A DNA stretch of 64,000 nt from Quillaja saponaria (lineage: Eukaryota > Streptophyta > Magnoliopsida > Fabales > Quillajaceae). Shown one piece after another: positions 12,401 to 24,400 of this stretch. Location of the stretch: assembly GCA_029379385.1 (NCBI GenBank), contig CM055618.1, forward strand, positions 4,784,134 to 4,848,133. The letters run 5' to 3'. The first letter of the stretch is position 1. Each line of letters begins with the position of its first letter. The notes beneath the pieces are model-generated. The model had not been told where the DNA came from, searched no databases, and was given only the letters and a program-made list of their open reading frames with translations. The position numbers and the translations under genes were made by a program.

Positions 12401-15400
12401 TGTAACCTAAGGTCATAGTTGTAGCTGCCTACTAGTTGTATTCTCTGCAGCTTGTGACTTTTACTTCCCTGATCTGTGTTTGTTGTTGCTCTGCAGTTTC
12501 AGGATCCAGAATTAACTGGTGTGAGTCATTTGCTAGTTGATGAAATCCATGAAAGAGGCATGAATGAAGACTTTCTAATTATTATTCTGCGTGATCTTCT
12601 TCCTCGTCGTCCAGATTTGCGCTGTCATTCTAATGAGCGCTACCATCAATGCTGACTTGTTTTCTAAATACTTTGGAAATGCCCCAACAATGCATATACC
12701 GGTATTGCTTATTACTTAAATGTCAGTCTATTGAATAATCTTTAGGACTTGTTAACGCATATAAGGAAATTTTTTTGGCAGGGGTTGACTTTTCCTGTGG
12801 CTGAGCTTTTCCTAGAAGATGTGTTGGAGAAAACTCGTTATAATATTAAGTCAGAGTTTGAAAATATTGAGGGGAATTCAAGGAGGAGGAGGAGACTACC
12901 TGAATCTAAGAAGGATCCTTTGACTGAATTGTTTGAGGCATGCTTACAGCTCCCACCATCCTCTATGTCTGTGTGTGTGTGTGTGTGTTTGTGCAGTAAA
13001 TTTTCTTATATCTGTTTATGCACAATGCATAGTATCCTGTCACCATATTGGGTTTTCTTTCTTTCCTTATTTGATTGCATGGATTAGTTCTATTAAGTTT
13101 CCTGTTTGATGAAAGAAAGTCTTGTGGGTTTCTTTAGTAGCTGTAGCTGTAGAGGCCTGGTGTAATATGTGGCCTACTAGTATTTTGGTCATAAACTGTT
13201 GATTAGTATGCTTATTAAGGTATTGGTGTTCAATCGTTTGCTTTTGGGTTTGGAGGATGGAGGATGGGATTTTGATTTGCACATTTTGTGAATAGGAGTA
13301 TGGTGAACTACATTTATATTAGTCCTTTGCATGCAAAGGGACACTAAACAGTGCTTTATTATGAAAAACATTCCTGGTGTTAGAACCAAGAATCTTGACA
13401 TTTTTCTGATTATATGAGTTTCATAACAGGACCTGGAAACCCCTGCTTATTTAGAAACGACAGTAATCTGATGCTTCTAAAAGAGCATTGTCATGACTTT
13501 TGTCCTAAAAGAATAGTGTTAGCTACCGCTATATCCTATTTCATCATCTGATTAAAACAAAGTTCAGCATGGAGAGATTGTGATGAGTTGGGGGGAATAT
13601 TAGTCAGTATTGTGATGAGTTGGGGGGAATATTAGTCAGTATTGAAATTTTCTTTTAGGTAACACAAAAAACACGTAATTGAGCATATGATAAATGCTGA
13701 GGCCAATTGATTGTAAATGTAAGGAAGTTGGTGGAACATGAGTGCTGGGTCTGGGTCCCTACCTTTTTATGCTCTGCTATGTACTTAAGACTGCAAATAC
13801 ACCCTTACTGATATTGTCGTGCTGCCACTAGGTTTCCTTCTATTTCTGCTTGTTGCACGTGCTGTAAAGGTAGGATATATTAGTGATATATTTCACGTGC
13901 TTGATCTAAATGGAGAATGTGGCCTGCTGGACTTTTAGTCAGTTTATTAGGCCTTCAAATTAGAACTCAAATTGCAACTACTGTTGCCCTGATATTTGAC
14001 TTGAACTGTTGCTCTGACAAAACATTGTTATTTGTATTTGTTTATTTACATGCATAGACATGACAAGAAAACCTTATAGCTTTTCTTCAGTTGTGGTTAT
14101 CTTTATATCACATAGATCTAGAATGGCCTAACTATTATGTTGCATGTAAATAGCCTGCGATACAAAAAATATTTTCATGATGACCGTAGAGGGATTGATT
14201 CTTCTATTATTCCACTGTGAATGATTTATAAAATATCTGCCTCATTTCTTTTCTTTCTCAGGGTATTGATGTAGATGCTCATTACAATAATTACAGCATG
14301 CCTACAAGGAAGTCTCTTGAAGCATGGTCTGGTTCACAGATTGACTTGGGTCTGGTATGTAATTTCAGTGACCTATATGTTAGCCATTATCAAAATGTGT
14401 TTCCTGCTTTTGAGAAGTATATCTTGGATATAAGATTTTGTGTGTTAATTTCTTAGGTGTTCAATTGCTAAAAGTATTGCTTCCATCGATACTTTTATGT
14501 TTTGGACATGACGCTTATAATACTATAAGGTGCAACTTTGTCTTTCATAAGTAGAGTGCTTTGATCAAAGTAACTTCTACATTGATTCTCGGAAGGAAAA
14601 AAAAAAAAAAAAACCTTAACTGTATGAATGTTAGCACAAGCACTAAGCAGCAAGCCTTTGGAAAAAGGAAGGAAATAATAAAATTTTATATCATCTCGCA
14701 TACAGTACATGAGCTCCTTGGGCTTTAGCTCATGTCGTAGAAGTGTGTTAAGGTGGTCTGTTGAGCTGCAGGATTTTCATTGTAGGAATTGAAGTTTTTC
14801 CTTCACTTGCAAAGTAGAAGTTTTCTTTAACTATAACATGCTTTTTTCTTCTTTTTGTATACATGCATATCTGTGATGTCATTGGCCAATGAAGACAGGT
14901 ATTTGCTAAAGAATTCTAATTAGGCTTGTCTGGGTACCTAATTGGATCATGGAATCCATCAGTACAGATTGTAAACTTGGTATTCTTTTCAATATGTATT
15001 AGAGCGTGCATTATCTGGTTTGTGTCTAATCTGTTTAAATAAGCAAAAGGAAAAAAAAAAAAAAAAAAAAAAAAAATTTTTTTTTTCTTGTAGTCAAGAT
15101 TCTTTTTTTAAGAGGTTTCAGGTTGGAGATCGGGATTGAAATCAGTAAAGGAGAAATTTGTTTGCATGTTAAGGGAGCCTTTGAGGTTACAATGCTGCCA
15201 AGCACAATCCCAAAATAAATTAGGGAAAAGTAAGGATAAGTCCTATATTTTCCTAGACATTTCAAATAAGTCCTATAACAAATTTACGTTCCCAATAACT
15301 TCTACCTTTAAAATTTCTTTCCAATTAAGTCCTAAATTTTACATTGAAACTTTTTATGCAACTTATACTCTTATTTTTTATTTTGAGTTTTAAGTTTAAA

Positions 15401-18400
15401 ATAGTAATTAAGTGAAGCAATTCACATAGTATAAAATTAAAAATAAATTCATTATATAATCATTAATGAAAGAATAAAAAATTCTAAAAATTAATAAAAA
15501 GTTCTTATTATCTCTTGTTATTTTTCTCTCTAAAAATATTTAAAGAAAAAAAATTTCAAATTCAATTTGAATAATTATCATCTACATGTTTTCCTTCAAA
15601 ATTAAGATTAGTACCAGAAACTCAAAAGAATATGGCAAATTAATTTTTTTGTTTTTTAAAGAAAATATGGGTTAGTTGTTAATTTTTTTTCTCCCTAAGA
15701 AAATATGGATAAATTTGGTGATTGTGACAAAATTTATGGTTTTCAGAATTTAAAGGGTAGGAGAAAATTTTGATCTTTGGCAGAAGGAGAGGAAGGAACT
15801 GATTTGCGTCTAGAAGTTGGTTTTTATTTATTTTTCATTGTAAAGCATGTAAACGGTGTTAAGTGTGGGGTGAATGGGAGAGATTAATGAGATGCTAGGT
15901 GTCAATTTTTGATTGATGGGACATGAAGTGGGATAGGAAAATGGGACAGGTGATCTGGATCCAGAAAATATGGATTAGTTGCTTGTTAGTAACACCTTTA
16001 TGATGTTGATGAGAGAAGTTTTGGGCTTGATTATTGAGTTTATTATACTCATAACTGTAATCAAAGCATAGCAGCTCCTGCAGAAGATAGCAGTGTTGTT
16101 AATTTCTCTCTTAGAAAAGAATAATTTTGATTAGAACTATACAAGACAATTATTTGTAATGTACCTTATGTTTGTACCTTTCAGATACTGTTTGCAATTT
16201 ATTTTGAATTGGTTCTATTAAATGGGTAGTCATATTGGATAGAATCAGTGGGGGAGGCACGGGAACATTTCCTATTATGATAGGTAGTGGAATATATGGA
16301 TGAGATAGAATTTAGAGAGAGAAATGGGACTAGAAGGAAAGAGATACAGTCTCTAGGGAAAGCTCACAACAATACTCATAATCTCATTAATCAAATAAGA
16401 ATACTAATACAATATTAATACTAAACTTAGTCCCCAAGTACTAATAATTATAGTAAAAATCTCAACTATTAACTGTATTAGTAATTAATTAACTGAAATT
16501 CTTAATTTATAACCCTAATCCCTTATCATAAATAACCAAATTCCATTCACAATTACAATTAAGATCATAATAATTATGTCTTTAATTTACATAAATAGGC
16601 CTAAATCAAACAGATCTGCTTTCAGTTCTTTTAACCCTAGCAATGGACAACATTGTTAGATATGTTTAGGACAAAGCCTTTGGTGCATCTTTTTACTTAA
16701 TTGTCATTGTTTTTGTTGATGGGGGTAGACAACAACTTCCGGAATCTAGGGTCTTAAGGTGAAGTAGGACTATATATTGATTATATGGACAATAAGTTTA
16801 GTAAGGTCTAAGGTGGAACAGGCTGTGATTGAGGGATAAGAGATACCACTTAGTGGGATTCCAATATTTTGAGTCCACAATTCAAAGTATACGGATTAAG
16901 GAAGTTGCACCTCACAAATTAAGTGGCTATTTGTATCAGGCATAGAAGTGCACCTGTAGTTTTATATAATGATATCCATGAAGCCAAAAAGCTTATTTCT
17001 AGATAGTATAGGATTATCATACATCTCATTGTGCTTTATGGTACAGAGTATTTGGCCGAAGTAGTGGTCATACACGAAATGCCAGTCTCAGAATTCAGAA
17101 AACTTGCTAACAGCAAGAACATATTACTAAAAGCAGAACTTTACTTCCAGCTGAATTGCATTATAGTTGTTAATTACAACATATTATTAATAAATCAAGA
17201 AAGCCTCAGATCCCATTAAAGAACACAAAATTTCCGAATTTAATACTAAACTTAATTTTGAGAACATAAAACTGAAAAAGAAAGGATCTGGACTAGGAAC
17301 TGAAGAATAAACTATATTTCCTTGCTTCTCTGATTTAGATCTTCACCTTGCAAAATAAAGTCTCTTCCTGATCTTCTGATTCGAGGAAAGTACTCGATTT
17401 CAGATTACAGGTCTTGTTTTTCTGCAATCCAGCATGACCTCCTTATTTCATTCAACCCCAACCCTCTCTAACAGTTTCTCTCATATATATATATTTTTTC
17501 AATTTTTTGCTCTCCCTTTCGATGGAAGAATGGTCTCCTGACTTTATGAGATAAATGTTGGATTGATCTCTTCTCTTTTGTTTAAAAGAAAGATTATCTT
17601 CATAAGAGAAAGAGCTTATTTTTATTTCTCTTGAAGTAACCATAGTTATCAAACCTGTACGATTCATGAATGGAATTGTCTGAGTGAGTTTAATTTAACA
17701 ACCAAACAAGTCGAATCTCATAAAAGAATCGAAAGGATCACGGAATCACAGCTGTATAGTTCAAATCGGGGAGAATCAATGGAATAGTTGGAATTGTACC
17801 ATTTACAACCGAGTTAGCCATCTGGGTCACATCTGGATCCATTTGACCTATACATCTGAAAAACCCAAAAAAATCCTTTTTGTTTTTTAATTTCTTTTGT
17901 GAGAAACCTTACAGATTCTCATTGCCCACGTTTCTTTTTATGTTTGAGAGAAACCCAAACAAAAATTGAATCTTTTCGGTGAAAATTTCGGATGCACGTT
18001 TCTGTTCTTTCTGCGTTTCTATCTCCCCCCTCCCCCCTCCCCCCTTCTTTTTCAAACTTATTTATGTCTTGGACAATGTGAATGAAGTCTTAACAAAGGC
18101 CCTTTCTATTTATTCCCATTTACTTGGGTAAATGTCAATAATTTTCTTTAATTAAGCTACTTTGAAAAACATCTTTATTTTGGTTAATCAATTATTCTTT
18201 TTGATTTTCCACAAAGATCAAATGGTTTGGAACTGCTTTTGATTGAGCCTATGTAAATTTGGTATTTCCTAAATGTACAGGGAAAAAAAAAAAAAAAACG
18301 GTAGGCTTTCTATGTTTTGCTGCATTTGCAAATCATTGTATATGCTTGATTCGCCTAAGCAAAGAGAACTTGATCATTGATCTTTTATTGTTATTCTTAT

Positions 18401-21400
18401 TTGAAGTAAATTTCTGTTTTTGACTATTTTCATTACTAGGTCTAGTTTGTTTACTCATATCATCTCCAAGATATTAACTTTACAAGTTCTTGCACATGGG
18501 TCATAGTCAATTTTCTAGGTTCAGGATTATATTGCATTTGCATGTCTCTGACGCTCTGTTGAACTTTCTATGATACTAAAGTATTGGAGTTTGGTATAAT
18601 TGGTTTTCTTTTGTAGAAATTCAGGGCGAAAACCCTTGATATGGCGCGTAACAATTTTAAAAAAATGGACAGATAAGCAAATGTTGGCTGCCATGTTAGA
18701 TTTAGAACTTACATTTGCATGTCGCTGACTCTCTGTTGTTGAACTTTTTACTTACACTAAAATGTGGAGTTCGGTACAATTGGATTTCTTTTGTAGAAAT
18801 TCATGGCGACAACTTCTGATATGGCATAACAATAGTTTAAAAGATGGACAAATGAGCAAATGTCAGCTGCCTAATTATAAATATTAAATTTAGAGCTAAT
18901 TTTTATATGTTATACCCAATCTTACAATTCAATTCTCGATTATCAAAAATTAGGATTTCGATTCAAGGTTCAAATCTCGATTTGACAATTGTGCCGAGTG
19001 CTATAGTTCTTAAAAATTTATAGGATGCAAAACTTCTACAAAATTTACTGTAACATTCACGTCCATATTTTGATCTTAACTTTTACCAACTAAGTGGGCT
19101 GAATTTTGGGTTGTCTTGAGCCTTAAAAATAGACTAGACCCGTATTATAATAGGTTGGGCTTCTTTTTCAGGTATTATATTTAAAATTCTAGGTTTTTGA
19201 ATCAGTTGTTGGCTACATGAAATATTTTTCTTTATTTGCATCAAAACATTATTTTCAGTGACACTTAGAGCAATCAAATCCTTATAAAAAATTTATTCCC
19301 ATGTAATTCTTGGTCTTCCTCTACCCAGTCTAATCCCTTCCACATGCACCAAGTTACATTTCCTAACTACGGCATCCTCGGCCTACATTGGATCATGATC
19401 AAACCACCGTAAACGGTTTCTCTCATTTTCTCTTTAATGGGTATAACCCCAACCTTTCTTTTTATCTCCTTGTTTCAGCTACTCCTCATATTGTGCAAGT
19501 ATTGTTTTTTAACTTCTTAACATTTAGAACATTACAACATAGTCTGTCTCACGGCTATCCTATAGAATCACAACCATATTATAGAATCCGGCTGTCTTAT
19601 AGAATTAATTGTAAGTGGTTCTCTTTCATTACCAATAAGGAGACAAAATGTTCAAAAACCAAGTTTTGAGAAAATGTGAATATTAAGGTACATATTGCGG
19701 GAGTACAAGGAAATAAAATGAAGATATTCATCTAAAAGTAAGGGTAGCTCTAATTGAAGATAAAAAGAGGGATAAATGTCTAAGGCGGTTTCATCAATAC
19801 TTTGTTGAGATGCATATTGCTGTAGTGGGAAAGCTAAAAAAGATCCAAATAGGAAAGTCAAAGAAGATAAGATAGAAGTGGTAAAGGAAGATGCGATACA
19901 AGAATGAAAGTTTAGATGAGAATAGAAGAGATTCCATGGAAAGATCAAACTAGTTTTCTAAGGATCCATGTAGCCATTCCCAATCATCTGATAATATCAT
20001 TTGTCGTATAATTTAATATTACTTGCATTTGTCATTCATGTGACTTAATTGCTTCTATATGGGGACTTTGAGGCCTATACCTTTTGAAGAGCTTACAATA
20101 TGTTTTGGAGGTTCAAATTTGAAATCCAGAGATATGTATCTCCTCTCCATTTTAATGTTTCAATTAACATAACCATATAGTTTGTCAATTTAGCCTTGGG
20201 CTAAAAGTTAACTCTAAGAATCAACTGAGCTCCCTAGATGAGCCCTTGTGCTATTCCTCTAAACTGAAGGATTCTCTAGCTGATTTAACTTTTCATAGAA
20301 ACCGAATGATATATGCTATATTTTTTTTCCCTTTAAAATTTGTTTGGTCATCATCTTCACTATGATGTTTCAGGTGGAGGCAACAATTGAATATATATGT
20401 CGCAATGAAGGTGAAGGAGCAATTCTCGTGTTTCTTACAGGCTGGGATGACATTTCTAAGCTAACTGACAAACTTAAAGGAAACAACTTTATTGGAAATC
20501 CCAGCAAGTTTTTAGTCCTTCCCCTACATGGCTCAATGCCTACCATCAGTCAACGTGAAATATTTGATTGCCCTCCACCTACCAAGAGGCAAGCATATAT
20601 CTCTCTCCCTGAATTGTTATGAAGATATTTCTACATTTTCCCTGTGCTGGAAATACATATGAGAATTTGTTGCTTATATATATAATATAATGCATCATTT
20701 TGAACTTGCGTGCTAGTGGGGGAAACCCATAGATAATCTTTTGCTCATTTGCATCTTTCTTTGTTTTCAAATGTTATGTTGTTGCAGTTAAAAAAGTCTT
20801 GCATGGGACCTTATTTTTTTTAGTTTGTCTAGTAATTTTTCTCCTATACCACGATAGAAGAATGTTGAATGTGGTTCAATATAAGTATGTTTGAATAGTC
20901 CCTCGTTGATTAGAAAATAAGAGGATAGGAAGCTTTGGCCTATAAAGGGGCATTGGGCCCTATTCTTTACTAGAATTCATGGGTGCATTGATTTTTTAAT
21001 TGTTGGCCCACCAATAATGGGCTTTAATTAAGTATAGCCCCATAAATTGCTTCATAAAAATTGCCATAAATAGTTTAATTATTAGTTTATTACATTTTTG
21101 TTCAATAAATGGCTGTCTGATCATAAGAACCTCGCACAGTTCACCCGGATTTTTGTACTGATTTGACAGTCTAAACCAGGTTATCTGTCAAAAAGGTTTT
21201 CTATTCTTTGAGAAATGGGCAATCAGTTGGTCCCCGGTTTTTGCGGTTAAACCTGCAGGTGCAGTCCTGTTCTCAGTACACTGATTAGTTCACTTTTCGT
21301 CTGTTCCAAATGCCCAAACTCTTCCTTGAAGGTAGCTTTCTACTTCAACAGAACAGAGGTTCTTGCACACTCTTGAGGAATCTAAAGTTAATCGACCTTA

Positions 21401-24400
21401 TATATCTCTTGTGTACTGGGGGTCCTCTCAGGCGGGTTTTAATGAATTTTTACCTATAAAAAAAAAAAATATTAATGATCTGCCATTAAATTTTTCCTCA
21501 ATTCTGAAGGGAGTCCTCAAATAGCCTTTCATGAAATCAGACGTGCCTGGCACTTCACAGCTGAAAATAGAAACTCTTGACATCAAATTTACCATGCCTA
21601 GTTTACTACCAGCTCGATCCGTCCTCCTTATCACTTTGAAAACGATGATCATGCAATAAAAGGTAGCCATAGATTTCACCTCCCAAACTTAGAAGTCAGT
21701 CACTCACCAGTCACTAGTCACCACCCTCCCCCAAGGCCAATCTCTCCAGTTGAACACCAAAGCCATTTCCATTAGAGGGCCTCTGTATTGGAAACTCTTT
21801 GAAGTGTAACAGCCATAGACATGGAAACCTCATTCTATCTAGCTAAATGGATTTCAAAGTCTCCATTCTATCACTTCCAAAGAAAATCCCTTTGAAGCTT
21901 ATCCAACTTTTTTCAACACTGGTCCTGGGGAGACTTATAATTTTCCTCTCTTAGACAAATACAATCGCGTGTCCATCTTACTTTCTCAATGGTACTATCA
22001 CAAACAGCCAATGACAAACAGCCAATGATTTGAAAAAGAAGTCCCAGAGGCAACAAGCAAAGAGAAGTGACTTTATAGCCCAGAAGAGCAACCAAAAGAA
22101 TCAAAATTTGCACCATCTTTAATGGTGCGATCACACTCTTAGGTAGATTATTTTCATCCCTGTGAAAGCTTCAAAGCACAAGGGGATACAACTCAAATGT
22201 GTAAACTGTTCAATCACATCATAAAACTGTAGCATCTCCAAACAGAAAATGAGTCAGGCAATTCCCTATTCCCATTCTCCATGTTATAACCAAGGCGCTG
22301 AAGTTCTGCAGCCCATGAGATTCTAAACCTCTTAAGGTCTCCATCAGCAAAAGGAATAACATGGCAAAAGAGAATCACCTTGCAGCAATTCAGACGAGCT
22401 ACCAAAGATTCTGGCAGGGCTTTCATTCACCACAACTGATTGTCGCACAGAGATGCAGAAATTTATCAAGCTCCACCACTTTTCACCAAAATTCATCTTG
22501 CCCAAAAAAATAAAGTAGGAGCTCCCAATTCACATGGTCTTGGCCCATTTCAACATCAAGTTTGCAAATAACACATGGACAACTGATCTCAACTACGAAT
22601 CTGTATGCTCAATTGCAAATTGCAATAAGAGAGGAATCCTATACCTGTCTTACCACAACAAAATCATTTCGAGAATCCGCAACTACTTTCCCAAACATAC
22701 TTTCTAGTCTTGGTGCCTAAATCTAATATCATCACATCAATTTGTCCCACAAAGCTTTAATTTTTTAAATATTTATTAATACTATTTTTTAATGGACAAT
22801 TGGTATTCCTCCAATTTAAAATTTCTTGGAAGAAAGTATGCCACCCACCTAATGATATTCTGTCCAATATATTGTAATAACGAGTTAGTAGCAATGTAGC
22901 ATAAGCTGCCTACTGAAGTCTTTTATGTGCATGTCTCTTTTTATTACTCTGTAATCAGGACTACCAGCAATTTGACCATATGTTTTCTCTTTGGTTCTCT
23001 TATTCAATTACAGTATTGCTGCATGTCTGGATAGAAATGTGTATAGCAGAATTTTTTCCATCCTGCCAAGTTTTTAACTCTTGGATAATCTAGCTATCTA
23101 GTTTTTCTGGCATGATTCAACTATTTGAGGTCGGATAAGTTTTATCCTCTTTTAGGGAACTTACAATGAAACTTCATGGAGGATGTAATTTAGTTGTTTA
23201 GTGTGGTAAACTTTGTAGGATGGCATTCACTTGTCATTTCTCATTCTTACAGCCTGTTACTTGGTGTTATAGCTTTTAACCATGTTGTTTGCTACAAAGT
23301 TCATTAACCAGGTTACTATATATCTAATCACTTTGTCGGTGGCATGCAACTATTTCAGTTCTCATGGTTTATCTGAACTACTTGTCAATTTTTCTTAGAT
23401 TTTGAATTTTGTTTTGTCTATTATTATAGGAAAATTGCCCTTGCAACAAATATTGCCGAGAGTAGTATCACCATAGATGATGTTGTGTATGTCATAGACT
23501 GTGGAAAAGCAAAGGAAACTAGTTATGATGCTCTGAATAAGCTGGCTTGTCTGTTACCTTCGTGGATTTCAAAGGCTTCAGCTCATCAGGTATTGATTTT
23601 GTAGTGCGTAAGCAGATGTATGTGTTTCATTTTTCCTTTTGCTGATGGGTAGAGACTATTACAGAGACGAGGTCGTGCTGGACGTGTGCAGCCTGGGGTT
23701 TGTTATAGGCTGTATCCAAAAGTTATTCATGACGCAATGCTCCAATATCAGTTACCTGAAATTCTCAGAACACCTTTGCAAGAGTTATGTTTGCATATCA
23801 AAAGTTTGCAGCTTGGAACTGTTGGATCATTTTTGGCAAAGGCACTTCAGCCACCAGATCCTCTTGCCGTTCAGAATGCAATGGAACTTCTAAAAACAGT
23901 TGGGGCTTTAGACGACAAGGAGGAGCTTACTCCACTTGGTATATTTTGTTGGATATGAGTTGTCTCCCTATTTACCTTTTTATGACCTTTAAGTGAAATC
24001 TAAGTCAAATTTATCTGACAGGCCGCCATCTTTGCACTATTCCTTTGGACCCAAATATTGGGAAAATGCTTCTTATGGGGTCTATCTTTCAATGCCTGAA
24101 TCCTGCATTGACTATTGCTGCCGCTCTTGCGCATCGTGACCCATTTGTCCTACCCATTAATAGGAAAGAGGAAGCTGATGGAGCAAAAAGATCATTTGCT
24201 GGTGATTCCTGCAGGTTAGGTCATTGAGTGGGTCACAATGCTCATTTCTAATAGCATTCCTATATTTTTGATGTTTGACATCCTTGTTGTCATCTTGGAA
24301 ACTGATTTATTTCAAATTCAGTGATCACATAGCCCTTCTGAAGGCCTTTGAAGGATGGAAGGATGCAAAACGTTATGGGAAGGATAGGGCATTCTGTTGG

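Larger units (their letters stand above)
20589..23429 (+). other. Intron 10 with a GC donor, 2.8 kb, containing a LINE remnant
   Basis: Exon 10 ends ..ACCAAGAG and the intron begins GCAAGC, close to the strong GC-donor consensus AG|GCAAGT. The acceptor is ATTATAG before GAAAATTGCCC. The split codon AG+G restores Arg in ..[11 protein letters not shown], as the family requires. The intron carries a poly(A)-ended repeat (to 21470) and an antisense LINE fragment. Confidence 0.85.
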
